Assembly (NCBI RefSeq): GCF_001866655.1
Contig: NZ_MLYR01000090.1
Span: 1-47,622 of the forward strand
Direction: 5' to 3'
Length of the DNA stretch: 47,622 nt
From: Bacillus sp. MUM 116
GTDB taxonomy: Bacteria > Bacillota > Bacilli > Bacillales > Cytobacillaceae
Part shown: one piece after another, positions 8,348 to 16,874 of the stretch
Numbering within the stretch: the first letter of the stretch is position 1
Layout of the letters: every line of letters starts with the position of its first letter
The notes under the pieces: model-generated
Databases searched by the model: none
Seen by the model: only the letters and a program-made list of their open reading frames with translations
Told to the model about the DNA's origin: nothing
Translations under genes and position numbers: made by a program

Positions 8348-9055
8348 TTAATTCCCCCCTCGTAACAACGAATTTTGGGAGCGAAAATAAAATTGCTCAT
8401 ATGGTGTCACGATTAATAATCCTTTACCATCTTTTTCAACATATACGATTGTCTTTAGGTCGATGCCAAACTTCGGGGAGCTGCCGATGAGTTGGTAAGG
8501 AAATCGTTCATCTTTTTTCTTTGAATCTACCATGGAATAATACCATTGTTCACTATAAATATTTCCTTGCTTCATTGATGAAAGCTGTTTATGTAAATTC
8601 TCCTTATTAAGGGAATCATCTTTTCCAGGTGAATAGATTTTAATAATCGCTGCATGGTCTGTAATTGAAATATAGGTTGATACATTGTTTTGGGGATACA
8701 ATACCTGTTGAATAGGACCCGAACCCAAAGATGTAAGTAAAAAAATAAAATTTGCCCAAAACCCTAGCCATGCAAATGGACGGTAGGTACTCCAGGAATC
8801 CCCTCTTCGTTTTAAAATCCCGTATAAAATCCACACACCCAGCGGCAGGATTGGAAACTTAATCAGTATACCGGACATATTCCAATTAATTGTAAACGAA
8901 AAAACACCAATAAGGTTTGCGACAATAGCCTTCCATTTCGTTGGTTTAACAGTGTATTTTTTATAAATTTGATAGGCAATTACACCAATGAAGACCCAAC
9001 CCAAAGCTCCCATCAAAAAACCTGCAAGGGTAATAGAAAAATCAAAATTTATGAT
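8348..9055 (-). CDS. Unknown polytopic membrane protein, probable ATC start
   Basis: A 235-aa protein with about four N-terminal helices (first: ITLAGFLMGALGWVFIGVIA) and a soluble C-terminal half beginning near SITDHAAIIKIYSP. No family recognised. The longest frame starts at an ATG at 9109 with a poor ribosome binding site, and its first 18 codons read through a perfect AAAGGGAGGTG. The natural start after that site, at 9 nt spacing, is ATC at 9055 (ATA at 9052 is next), giving MINFDFSITLAGF. I use ATC. It is in an operon with the gene at 7623-8345. Confidence 0.7.
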   Translation of the reverse strand: MINFDFSITLAGFLMGALGWVFIGVIAYQIYKKYTVKPTKWKAIVANLIGVFSFTINWNMSGILIKFPILPLGVWILYGILKRRGDSWSTYRPFAWLGFWANFIFLLTSLGSGPIQQVLYPQNNVSTYISITDHAAIIKIYSPGKDDSLNKENLHKQLSSMKQGNIYSEQWYYSMVDSKKKDERFPYQLIGSSPKFGIDLKTIVYVEKDGKGLLIVTPYEQFYFRSQNSLLRGGN

Positions 9056-9131
9056 TTTAAAGCACCTCCCTTTTAATAAAAGGAATATTTTAACATTACC
9101 ATACCACATGTATTATCTTTTAATCTATAAA

Positions 9132-9164
9132 AAAATAAGTGTCCCAAATTTACCTTGGGACACC
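9132..9164 (-). terminator. Terminator after the PTS gene
   Basis: GTGTCCCAA and TTGGGACAC form a 9-bp perfect stem with a 7-nt loop. On the minus strand it is followed by a run of T. Confidence 0.85.
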
Positions 9165-9173
9165 CTCAAAACC

Positions 9174-10613
9174 TTATTTCCTCAATTTCTCGATTTCATC
9201 TGCCACAAATTGCACCTGGGTTCCGACAACCACATGAATGTTCTGCGGCCCTACAACAATGACACCTGGAACACCGGTTGCCTTAATTTTACTTTGATCA
9301 ACCGCATTCATATCTTTTACCTCAACTCTTAACCGGGTCACACAATTTTCTACAGAAGTAACATTTGCATCTCCACCCAAGCCCTCATAGATCTTGGCTG
9401 CAAGCTCTGCAAATTTGCTTCCGCTCATAACAGCCCCAACTGCTTCTTCATCTAAATCTTCTTCTCTTCCAGGAGTCATTAAGTTAAATTTCACGATGAT
9501 GAAGCGGAATAAGAAATAATAGATAACAGCAAAAACTAATCCCTGAACAAGCAGCATATATGGTTGATTCGCAATCGGAATTTTTAAGCTTAAAACAAAG
9601 TCAATCAATCCGGCGCTAAAGCCAAATCCGGCGGTCCAATGGAATAAGGCTGCCACAGCTAGGGAAATTCCTGTTAATACAGCATGAACGAAATAAAGGA
9701 CCGGTGCAACAAACATAAAGGCAAATTCAACTGGTTCTGTAACACCAGTAAAAAAGGAAGCAAATCCCGCTGCCATCATTAAGGAGGCAACTTGTTTCTT
9801 ATGCTTAGTTTTTGCGGTATGATACATCGCAAGTCCTGCTGCAGGCAGCCCAAACATCATCACCGGGAAGAAGCCTGCTTGATACATACCGGTAACACCT
9901 TTTACCCCTTTGCTGGCCCAGAAGTTTCCGATATCGTTAATGCCGGCAATATCGAACCAAAATACCATATTTAAGGCGTGATGCAATCCCAATGGAATTA
10001 ATAGTCGATTGAAAAATCCATATAGGCCTGCGCCAAGGGCACCTAATTTACTAATCCCTTCTCCAAAAGAAACCAAACCCGTAAAGATCACAGGCCAGAC
10101 AAAGAATAATACAAGGGAAACTACTAACATGGCAAGTGAGGTCATAATCGGCACGAGCCGTTTCCCGCTAAAGAAGGCAAAGGCATCTGGTAATTTTACA
10201 TGACTAAAACGATTATACGTGCGGGAAGCAACAAGACCTGAGAGAATCCCGACAAAAGCATTTTCGATTTTTCCAAAAGCCGGGTCCACTTTTGCCGCAT
10301 CAATCCCCTGGAGCATCGCAACAGAATCGCTTGAAAGCAAGGTGGTCACGACCAGGTAAGCAACCAAGCCGCTAAGTGCCGCTGAACCATCCCGCTCCTT
10401 TGCCATACCCAATGCAACCCCTACGGCAAATAGAATTGGGATATGATTAAGGATCGATCCTCCAGCTTTAATTAAAAAGGCGGCTATTGGGCTGCCTGCA
10501 CCCCATCCAGTCGGGTCAATCCAATAGCCAATACCCATTAAGATGGCTGCTGCCGGCAACACAGCAACTGGCAACATCAAAGAACGACCAATTCTCTGTA
10601 AATATTTCTTCAT
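9174..10613 (-). CDS. nagP: PTS N-acetylglucosamine/glucose-type EIIBC component
   Basis: A 479-aa phosphotransferase membrane permease that imports and phosphorylates a hexose, most likely N-acetylglucosamine. The EIIC domain (about 1-370) has the GVTEPVEF motif near the sugar site. The EIIB domain (about 400-479) has the phospho-cysteine in SVENCVTRLRVEV. No EIIA domain is fused, so phosphate must come from another EIIA. ATG follows ACAGGAGG. A terminator follows the gene. The long 5' region holds a possible 33-aa ORF and a hairpin. NagP versus a glucose-specific paralogue is a judgement from overall sequence appearance. Confidence 0.85.
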   Translation of the reverse strand: MKKYLQRIGRSLMLPVAVLPAAAILMGIGYWIDPTGWGAGSPIAAFLIKAGGSILNHIPILFAVGVALGMAKERDGSAALSGLVAYLVVTTLLSSDSVAMLQGIDAAKVDPAFGKIENAFVGILSGLVASRTYNRFSHVKLPDAFAFFSGKRLVPIMTSLAMLVVSLVLFFVWPVIFTGLVSFGEGISKLGALGAGLYGFFNRLLIPLGLHHALNMVFWFDIAGINDIGNFWASKGVKGVTGMYQAGFFPVMMFGLPAAGLAMYHTAKTKHKKQVASLMMAAGFASFFTGVTEPVEFAFMFVAPVLYFVHAVLTGISLAVAALFHWTAGFGFSAGLIDFVLSLKIPIANQPYMLLVQGLVFAVIYYFLFRFIIVKFNLMTPGREEDLDEEAVGAVMSGSKFAELAAKIYEGLGGDANVTSVENCVTRLRVEVKDMNAVDQSKIKATGVPGVIVVGPQNIHVVVGTQVQFVADEIEKLRK

Positions 10614-10637
10614 GTTAATTCCTCCTGTTAAAAGATT

Positions 10638-10739
10638 CTAGAAATCTAACAACCAATTAACATTAAAAAAATACTTTAACAATAAGAATGAATAATTCCC
10701 TTCAACTATTGGATTGCCCTTTGGTTCTTTCTTCGCCAC
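10638..10739 (-). CDS. Possible 33-aa leader ORF upstream of the PTS gene
   Basis: A GTG start 6 nt after AAGGGGG opens a 34-codon frame. The product begins MAKKEPKGNPIVEGNYSF and ends with a short hydrophobic stretch and LLDF. It stops 24 nt before the PTS ATG. The ribosome binding site is good, but no homologue is recognised, so this may be a chance frame. Confidence 0.35.
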   Translation of the reverse strand: MAKKEPKGNPIVEGNYSFLLLKYFFNVNWLLDF

Positions 10740-10852
10740 AGACCACCCCCTTAAAAAGACTATCTAAGATGAAATCATAATTTTTACTATTTTATTACTT
10801 CATTCTATTCAAAATACATATTTAGCCTAATTCATAGTTTGTAAGAAAATTA

Positions 10853-10882
10853 GGCAAAGTGACTCCCCTTACTCACTTTGCC
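10853..10882 (-). terminator. Hairpin in the upstream region of the PTS gene
   Basis: GGCAAAGTGA and TCACTTTGCC form a 10-bp perfect stem with a 10-nt loop, followed on the minus strand by TAATTTTCTT. It lies upstream of nagP and downstream of hemY, which has its own hairpin. It could be a second hemY terminator or an attenuator in the PTS leader. Confidence 0.45.
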
Positions 10883-10918
10883 TTTTGTTATGAATTCCCG
10901 AAATTAATTTTAAAACAG

Positions 10919-10944
10919 AAGAGGATAGCTACAGCTACCCTCTT
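10919..10944 (-). terminator. Terminator after hemY
   Basis: AGAGGGTAGCT and AGCTATCCTCT (minus strand) pair with one wobble, followed by TCTGTTTT, immediately after the hemY stop. Confidence 0.75.
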
Positions 10945-10949
10945 TAACA

Positions 10950-12332
10950 TTAAAACATTTCAATAATCTTTCTTGCAGAAGCTGCCCCGTTTTCAATACA
11001 GTCCGGAATACCTACTCCATAATAGGAACAACCGGCAATAATAATTCCAGGGTAATCGGCAGCCATTTTGCTTTCAAGCACTTCCACACTTCCTGGATGG
11101 GTAATTAAATAATTCGGCATTTGATCAGTCCATTTAGTAATTTCGCTTGAAATTGGCTTTGCATGAATCCCAAGGCTTTTGCGAATATCTCTAAGAGCAA
11201 CCTCGAGCAATTCTTCTTCACCCATTATCTCTAACGAAGCAAATGAAGGATGGCTGCTTTTGTAAAAGAGTCTGACCAGCAGGTTTCCAGATTTTGAAGT
11301 ATGCTCCCATTTCCGGCTTGTCCAGGTACAGGCGTTGCAGGACAATTCATCCGTATTCGCGGTGATAAAACCCGTTCCATCCGCTGGCAGGACGCTATCG
11401 GGTACATCAAAGCCAAGGTAAGCACTAATCAAAGAACTATTTTTCAACCCTGAAAATTTGCCTTGAAGATCCTGATCATTGATTAACGATTCAGCAGCTG
11501 TATTTGGAATACTTAGCACGATGTAATCCGCTTCGATGATTTCCCCATTATTTAGAAACACTTGATAACGGCTGCCCTCTTTTTCAATTTTATTGACTTT
11601 TGTATTTTTTAAAATTTCAGCTTCTGCCAGCTTTTCCTCATATGCGTCAATCAGTGAACCTAAACCATTTTGAAAAGAAAGGAACTTCCTTTCCCCGCCT
11701 TTAAATTTCTGTTTATTGGCTTCGAGCCCTTTTATAATACTTCCGTATTTTTCCTTATAATCGATCAGATATGGAAGGGTGGATTTGATCGTTAAGTCAC
11801 TGAGTTTTCCGGAATAGACGCCGGAGAGGACAGGAGCAATTTGTTTTTCCACCAATTCCGTCCCAAGGAAGTGCTCAAGAAAGTATCCGATGGAATCGTT
11901 CTTGGTGAACGTTTCATTTTTAGTATAAAAATCCTTCAGTGCCGCCACTTTTCCTTCCGCAGAAACGAGCGTGCTATTCGCAAGGGATTCAATGCTTGCC
12001 GGAATTCCAAAAACAGCATCCTCCGGTATAAGCTTTAATTCACTATCTGTGTAAATATAGGAACGGCCTGTCGCGTTATAGACTACTTCCGTTTCCAAAC
12101 CAAGTTCTTCAACTACTGGCATTGTCTCTATTTTACGGGATACGATGGAATCCGCTCCCGTTTCAATCACAAATCCATTTTGTTTAACTGTTCGGATTTT
12201 CCCGCCCAGCTGATTGGACGCTTCAGCCAAAACCAGCCTGACATCCGCCCTATTCGCGTTCTTCCATTTTTGTAATTCATACATGGCCGATAACCCCGTA
12301 ATACCGCCACCGATCACTACGACTGTTTTCAC
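10950..12332 (-). CDS. hemY: Protoporphyrinogen/coproporphyrinogen III oxidase
   Basis: An FAD enzyme of heme synthesis; in Firmicutes it oxidises coproporphyrinogen III. The N-terminal dinucleotide fold VVVIGGGITGLSAMYEL, the ETGADSIVSRK segment and the C-terminal AGCSYYGVGIPDCIENGA FAD-binding motif are clear. I use GTG at 12332 (MKTVVVIGG). The GTG three codons upstream is inside the ribosome binding site GAGGTG, which is correctly spaced for 12332. The length is then about 460 aa, normal for HemY. It stands alone here; hemE and hemH, its partners in B. subtilis, are absent from the window. Confidence 0.93.
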   Translation of the reverse strand: MKTVVVIGGGITGLSAMYELQKWKNANRADVRLVLAEASNQLGGKIRTVKQNGFVIETGADSIVSRKIETMPVVEELGLETEVVYNATGRSYIYTDSELKLIPEDAVFGIPASIESLANSTLVSAEGKVAALKDFYTKNETFTKNDSIGYFLEHFLGTELVEKQIAPVLSGVYSGKLSDLTIKSTLPYLIDYKEKYGSIIKGLEANKQKFKGGERKFLSFQNGLGSLIDAYEEKLAEAEILKNTKVNKIEKEGSRYQVFLNNGEIIEADYIVLSIPNTAAESLINDQDLQGKFSGLKNSSLISAYLGFDVPDSVLPADGTGFITANTDELSCNACTWTSRKWEHTSKSGNLLVRLFYKSSHPSFASLEIMGEEELLEVALRDIRKSLGIHAKPISSEITKWTDQMPNYLITHPGSVEVLESKMAADYPGIIIAGCSYYGVGIPDCIENGAASARKIIEMF

Positions 12333-12488
12333 TGTTGCCACCTCTTATATAATTCCAACTTAACCATTCAAGTTTACCATACCGTTCAGTTGACAGGTAC
12401 CAACCATGTAGATTGTTTTGGTTGTTAACCAATAATATTGCGATTTTAGACATAAAAAATAGACCCTCAATTTGATAACGGGTTCCGT

Positions 12489-12560
12489 TTAAGAGTTTTT
12501 ATGAACAAAATCCCAAATTACCTCAACATCTGTGACCTTATAATATTTAGGAATATACAT
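12489..12560 (-). pseudogene. paiB: N-terminal remnant of paiB
   Basis: ATG at 12560 opens a frame reading MYIPKYYKVTDVEVIWDF then VHKNS and a stop. This is the characteristic first 23 residues of PaiB, an FMN-binding transcriptional regulator of about 200 aa. It lies 22 nt after paiA on the same strand, exactly where paiB sits in the B. subtilis paiAB operon. No further PaiB-like sequence follows, so the rest has been deleted. Confidence 0.75.
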
Positions 12561-12582
12561 CATAATCCACATTTCAAAAAAG

Positions 12583-13101
12583 TTATATAAGTGTTTTGGT
12601 CATGATAAAATCTATTTGTTCTTCGTCACCCATAAAAAAAGAGTGGGCTCCAGTTTGAACAAACCCCATTTTCTTATAAAAAGCAATCGCATTTTCATTC
12701 TTTTCCCATACGCCTAGCCAAATTTTCTTTTTAATACGCTCCATCGCAATTTCCAGCGCCTTATTTAGCAAATATTTTCCAAGCCCGTGTTTTTGAAATT
12801 TACTCCTTATATAAATCCTCTCGATTTCGAGTGATTCATCCCCCATTTCTTCAGACTGAGCATCATTAGTATTAATCTTTAAATATCCAGCGATTTCATT
12901 ATTAAAATAAACAAAAAAGAATTCCGAAGAAATATTGTTTAATTCTTTTTCTAATTGTTTTAAGTTAAATGACCTTTCCAAATAGGCATTCATATTTTCG
13001 GGTGAATTCTGATCCTTAAATGTCTCATCAAATGTTTCATAACTAATTTCTTGAAGTTTACGTAAATCTTCAAGGGTACACTTTTTTATATCTATCGTCA
13101 T
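12583..13101 (-). CDS. paiA: Spermidine/spermine N-acetyltransferase PaiA
   Basis: A 172-aa GNAT-fold acetyltransferase. The ETFDETFKDQNSPENMNAYL segment, the SLEIERIYIR strand, the acetyl-CoA loop QKHGLG and the end segment NENAIAFYKKMGFVQTGAH agree closely with B. subtilis PaiA, which acetylates polyamines and influences sporulation and degradative enzymes. ATG follows AAAGGAGCGG. The usual partner paiB is reduced to 23 codons just downstream. Confidence 0.92.
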   Translation of the reverse strand: MTIDIKKCTLEDLRKLQEISYETFDETFKDQNSPENMNAYLERSFNLKQLEKELNNISSEFFFVYFNNEIAGYLKINTNDAQSEEMGDESLEIERIYIRSKFQKHGLGKYLLNKALEIAMERIKKKIWLGVWEKNENAIAFYKKMGFVQTGAHSFFMGDEEQIDFIMTKTLI

Positions 13102-13126
13102 TTAAATATGCCGCTCCTTTATCTAA

Positions 13127-13579
13127 TCAATAATTTCGCTTGTTTCCCTTTTTTACAAATTCCCAGTCTATTTCAATATTTTTTCTAACTCTTTGAAGAA
13201 GATTGAAAATGATTTCTACCTCTGTTTCTGAAAACCCCTCTAATGCAACGAGATTGGAATAATCATTTTCTCGTTTTATAAAAGGATAAACCTTTTTCCC
13301 TTTCTCTGTTGGAAAGAGCTTTTTGATTTTTTTGTTATGTTGATCATCTTTCTTTTCAATAAAGCCATTCATTTCAAGTTTTTTTATCGCACGAGCTGCT
13401 GTTGTTCGATCTACTTTTATCATCTCAGCTAACTTTTCTTGAATGATGCCTGGGTTTTCATATATTCGCACAAGGTACAAATACTGCCCTTTTGTAAGGT
13501 CATATTCTTTAAATTCGATATTGCTTATCGAATCTAATGCCCTTGCGATCATTCCAATTTCACGAAGAATTCCCTTCAT
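13127..13579 (-). CDS. MarR-family transcriptional regulator
   Basis: A 150-aa winged-helix repressor. The DNA-binding part is visible as EKLAEMIKVDRTTAARAIKK (helix-turn-helix) followed by the wing GFIEKKDDQHNKKIKKLFPT; N- and C-terminal helices should form the dimer. ATG follows CTAAGGAG. It is divergent from a YczE-like membrane protein. The intergenic region carries two copies of one palindrome, so it probably represses itself and that gene. The ligand is unknown. Confidence 0.92.
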   Translation of the reverse strand: MKGILREIGMIARALDSISNIEFKEYDLTKGQYLYLVRIYENPGIIQEKLAEMIKVDRTTAARAIKKLEMNGFIEKKDDQHNKKIKKLFPTEKGKKVYPFIKRENDYSNLVALEGFSETEVEIIFNLLQRVRKNIEIDWEFVKKGNKRNY

Positions 13580-13605
13580 AATAAACTCCTTAGCACAGAT
13601 TATTG

Positions 13606-13617
13606 TTGCAAATGCAA
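13606..13617. promoter_or_regulatory. Palindromic operator 1 (MarR candidate)
   Basis: TTGCAAATGCAA: 5-bp perfect arms TTGCA/TGCAA around AA. It lies 27 nt upstream of the marR start. It is the exact reverse complement of operator 2, and the centres are 47 bp apart. Confidence 0.65.
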
Positions 13618-13652
13618 TAAATATGACATATATTAAATTTAACTTATTTTTG

Positions 13653-13664
13653 TTGCATTTGCAA
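13653..13664. promoter_or_regulatory. Palindromic operator 2 (MarR candidate)
   Basis: TTGCATTTGCAA, flanked by TTG and TAAAA as in operator 1. It lies about 30 nt upstream of the YczE-like gene start, where binding would block transcription of that gene. Confidence 0.65.
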
Positions 13665-13695
13665 TAAAAAAATAATGATAGAGGGGTTGAGTAAA

Positions 13696-14340
13696 GTGAA
13701 ATATGTTTTTTATGTATTCGGAATTTTAATATTAACCCTTGGTATTTCTTTCACTATACAATCAGATCTTGGAACTTCACCTTTTGATGCACTTTTGGTA
13801 GGACTTTCAAAAAATGCGGGGCTTACGGTAGGGAGTTGGGAAATCATCTTAGCTTTCATATTGATCGGTTGTAATTCATTTTTAAAGAGACAAAGACCTG
13901 AAGTTTTGGGGTTGTTAACATCATTTATAACGGGTATTGGTATTGATATGTGGCTCTTTTTATTGCACGATTTTGTTACACCTGAACTATGGTACAGCAA
14001 AGTTGTTTGTTTTGGAATCGGATTAGTTGTTATAGGATTGGGAACAGCAATTTATTTACATACAAATATTGCCCCCATTCCAATTGACCGTTTAACCTTA
14101 ATCATACAAGAATTAACTAGAACAAATATACTGGTATCGAGAACATTCATTTACCTAGTATTCTTGATAATGGCGATAATATTCAATGGACCCATTGGCA
14201 TTGGAACTTTATTAACCGTTTGTTTAGGAGGGTTAATACTCAATTCCTTCATGCCACTTACTAAAAAAGTAATAGACCGCATATTAACAAACACTAGTAC
14301 AACACCAATTGATGATAAAGATAAAAACCATTCATTATGA
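13696..14340 (+). CDS. YczE/YitT-like integral membrane protein
   Basis: A 214-aa protein with five to six membrane helices. The start, FGILILTLGISFTIQSDLGT followed by SPFDALLVGLSK, is the pattern of the YczE/YyaS membrane family. I choose GTG at 13696, which is 9 nt after GAGGGG; the ATG at 13675 lies upstream of that ribosome binding site. It is divergent from and probably repressed by the MarR protein. Function is unknown. Export linked to a MarR ligand is a reasonable guess only. Confidence 0.82.
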   Translation: MKYVFYVFGILILTLGISFTIQSDLGTSPFDALLVGLSKNAGLTVGSWEIILAFILIGCNSFLKRQRPEVLGLLTSFITGIGIDMWLFLLHDFVTPELWYSKVVCFGIGLVVIGLGTAIYLHTNIAPIPIDRLTLIIQELTRTNILVSRTFIYLVFLIMAIIFNGPIGIGTLLTVCLGGLILNSFMPLTKKVIDRILTNTSTTPIDDKDKNHSL

Positions 14341-14355
14341 TGGTTTTTATTTTTC
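14323..14355 (+). terminator. Terminator overlapping the end of the YczE-like gene
   Basis: AAAAACCAT and ATGGTTTTT form a stem with an 8-nt loop that contains the TGA stop; T-rich sequence follows. Confidence 0.7.
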
Positions 14356-14385
14356 TTTCAACTAACCTCCATTACTTGAAGAAGA

Positions 14386-14418
14386 AAAAATCATTACCGT
14401 TGTTCTAGTAATGATTTT
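14386..14418. terminator. Hairpin, possible second terminator
   Basis: AAAATCATTAC and GTAATGATTTT form an 11-bp perfect stem with a 10-nt loop in the gap after the YczE-like gene. The T-rich tail is short. Confidence 0.5.
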
Positions 14419-14490
14419 ACCTTAACACACTATAAAATTAGGATTTTCCTTATTAAACTTTACTTAAAAAATAACCAAAACCCTTATATA

Positions 14491-14544
14491 TAAATAAAAA
14501 ATGACTATCAAATTAAGCTACATTTTGATAGTCATTTTTTATTT
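14491..14544. terminator. Strong bidirectional terminator hairpin
   Basis: AAAAAATGACTATCAAA and TTTTGATAGTCATTTTTT form a stem of about 16 bp with T/A runs on both sides. It lies between the YczE-like gene and the BA3454-type gene. No coding sequence is apparent in 14545-14720. Confidence 0.7.
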
Positions 14545-14720
14545 ACATTTTCAATGTTTGCGATAGGGAACGGAACCAGTTATCAATTTAATAATCTACT
14601 TTTACTTTATGCACCAGCTATAAAAAGAAGCAGCATTTGGCAGCTATTCAAGTAAAAGAAAAAAATCTATACTCAAGTAGAAACTTTATTCGAAATCATT
14701 TTAATCGGAGGTTTCTGTAT

Positions 14721-14855
14721 TTAATTTGCCCATTGTTTAAGAACTTGTTCTTTTGCTATACGATAAACCTCTTCTTCCGTTTGTTCTTTAGTAGCTATTA
14801 CGTTAGTTTGATAAGTTTTACCTTCATGAGTTACATAGATTGTATATTTGTACAT
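14721..14855 (-). CDS. Small BA3454-family stress-response protein
   Basis: A 44-aa protein. It begins MYKYTIYVTHEGKTYQTNVI, has an acidic EQTEEEVYR centre and ends EQVLKQWAN. This agrees with the small BA3454-family proteins of the Bacillus cereus group and relatives, which are annotated as stress-response proteins. ATG lies 10 nt after AAAGGAG. The molecular function of the family is not established. The gene is single. Confidence 0.8.
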   Translation of the reverse strand: MYKYTIYVTHEGKTYQTNVIATKEQTEEEVYRIAKEQVLKQWAN

Positions 14856-15389
14856 TTTTGTTCCATCTCCTTTATGCAATTCTATAATGCTGGCTTTTAA
14901 TTATTTAGTTCTTCCCAAAAATCCAAATTTAATTTTGATATTTAAATAACTGTTTTTTGACTTTTTTATATTTTACAAATAAATCAAAAATGATTAAAGC
15001 AAAAAAAAAGGTCAAGATTTGACAAAATCTCAACTTAACAAAAAATGGTTAGGCTTCTAGCCGCGCTTATAATGGCCAAAGCCAATAAAATCAACAAACT
15101 TTTTATGATTCTAATCTGTTATGTATTCTGTTACATCTCTGAACATGCAGAAAAATGTCGAAAAATACATTCAAAAAACACCAATCCCTTAACTATCAAA
15201 GGATTGGCGTTTTATCGTGAAGGTATTGTTTTGCTTTTATTATTACAGTTGGTGGAAATCAGCTACCTGATTAAAGCAAATTATATAGGTTATTAATTCC
15301 ATCTTATTCCCATACTACTTTTCAATTAATGGAAAAGGTCCTCCCTCTGTGTATGAAGATTACAACACTATTTATGCAACACTAGTGAA
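14856..15389. other. Intergenic stretch with one hairpin, no convincing gene
   Basis: An open frame at 15045-15296 has no ribosome binding site and runs straight through a hairpin (ACACCAATCC / GGATTGGCGT, about 15178-15214) followed by TTTTAT, so it is probably not a gene. The hairpin resembles a terminator left over from a lost gene. Confidence 0.45.
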
Positions 15390-16691
15390 CTAAAATAATG
15401 ATTTAAAAATTGCCAAGACAGTAATCAAGCCTACAACAGTGACAAAAACATTGCTTATTTTCCCCCTGTTTTTAGCCAATACAGGAACTTTACGGATAGA
15501 ATACATTGGTAAAATACATAAAATAACAGCACCTGTAGGTCCGCTGATGGTATCAATGATTCCAAGAATACTTGGATTTGCATAAGCAGTATACCAGCAT
15601 GTTAATATTACAAAAACAAGAATCATTGTCTTAACTGTTTTTTCTTTAAGTTCTTTTCCGCGGGCTCTGCTGGACTCCATAATAATGTCACGTATTACCT
15701 CGTATCCCCCCACATAATGGCCAAGAAACGACTTTGTTATGGCAACAAAAGCAATGAGAGGAGCTGAATAAGTGATTACAGGCATATTTAAATGATTAGC
15801 AAGATACGAAAGGATTGACAAATTCTGTTCCTTTGCCATTGCAAGATCCTTTGGAGACAAACTCAAGACACAACTGTAAACAAAGAACATAACGACACAG
15901 AATATCAGTATATAACCGTATTTTTGTATTTGGGCACATTTTGCGTCAGTAGCTTCTTCTCCATAGGTTGCCCTCTGTTTTATAACAAAAGGCGATATTA
16001 TAGGATAATGATTAAACGATAATACCATGATCGGGAAAGTCATCCATAGCATTCCTAAAACACTTTGTCCAGATGAAGCTGTAGAAATACTTGAAAGATT
16101 TAGGCTCGACGTATTCCACTGTGGAATCAGATATATTGCTATAAACAAAAGAGAAGCTATAAACGGATATACAAGCAGGCTCATTACCTTTATCGTCTTA
16201 TCTTGGCCAAAATTCAATATAAATATAAGAACGAGCACCAATACAAGTGATAAAATTGCCCTCGGTGGCTCCTTTAAGTGCAATTGATTCACGATAAAAC
16301 TATTGGCGGTATTTGTTAATGCAACCGAATACATCAGCACGATAGTGTAAATGGCGAAAAAATAGACCAAGTTAAAAGTTTTGCTTGCCTTATTTCCGAA
16401 ATACTCTCTTATCGTACCTGTAATCCCTTCATCAGCAGCTTTGGAAGCATAGATAATTTTAGCAAACGCCCTATGCCCAAAGTACATGATAGGAAATGCA
16501 AGTAGAGTAATGAACAGTAATGATACTATACCTCCCACTCCTGCATTAATAGGTAAAAAGAGTACTCCTGCTCCAATTGCGGTTCCAAAAAGACTTAATG
16601 CCCAGGTGGTGTCTTGTTTATGCCATTTTTTAGGGTCTGGTAATAATTTTTCATTTTCTTCTGCAATTTTTTCAGCTGCATTTCCATACAT
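15390..16691 (-). CDS. Serine/threonine-type transporter (HAAAP/STP family)
   Basis: A 433-aa permease with about 11 membrane helices. TTWALSLFGTAIGAGVLFLP at the first helix, the FPIMVLSFNHYPIISPFV segment and the end segment IDTISGPTGAVILCILPMY are typical of SdaC/TdcC-like hydroxy and aromatic amino acid permeases. It is the last gene of the diaminopropionate operon, 183 nt after the M20 gene, and likely imports the amino acid that the operon degrades. ATG follows CAAGGAG. Confidence 0.88.
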   Translation of the reverse strand: MYGNAAEKIAEENEKLLPDPKKWHKQDTTWALSLFGTAIGAGVLFLPINAGVGGIVSLLFITLLAFPIMYFGHRAFAKIIYASKAADEGITGTIREYFGNKASKTFNLVYFFAIYTIVLMYSVALTNTANSFIVNQLHLKEPPRAILSLVLVLVLIFILNFGQDKTIKVMSLLVYPFIASLLFIAIYLIPQWNTSSLNLSSISTASSGQSVLGMLWMTFPIMVLSFNHYPIISPFVIKQRATYGEEATDAKCAQIQKYGYILIFCVVMFFVYSCVLSLSPKDLAMAKEQNLSILSYLANHLNMPVITYSAPLIAFVAITKSFLGHYVGGYEVIRDIIMESSRARGKELKEKTVKTMILVFVILTCWYTAYANPSILGIIDTISGPTGAVILCILPMYSIRKVPVLAKNRGKISNVFVTVVGLITVLAIFKSLF

Positions 16692-16801
16692 ATATAATTT
16701 CTCCTTGAGCCTCTTTTTTTGGCTTATTAATATAGTTTATTTTTGAAAAATTAATATTGTATTTCTATTTTGAAACCGCCTTCAATTACTTTTATTGCTA
16801 A

Positions 16802-16825
16802 GTCTCGGAAAAATAATTCCAAGAC
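16802..16825 (-). other. Hairpin between the M20 gene and the permease
   Basis: GTCTTGGAA and TTCCGAGAC (minus strand) form a 9-bp stem with one wobble. It has no T run, so it is more likely an RNA processing or partial attenuation site than a terminator. Confidence 0.35.
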
Positions 16826-16874
16826 CCTCCTTAAATACAGTACCAAACATACCTAGCATCAAAATATTAATATA

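Noticed and set aside
14554..14655. 33-aa plus-strand frame beginning MFAIGNGTSY
   Set aside because: No ribosome binding site and no recognised family; probably a chance frame.
14637..14900. 87-aa plus-strand frame
   Set aside because: It is antisense to the well-supported 44-aa BA3454-type gene and has no ribosome binding site.
15045..15296. 83-aa plus-strand frame
   Set aside because: No ribosome binding site, and a terminator-like hairpin lies inside it.
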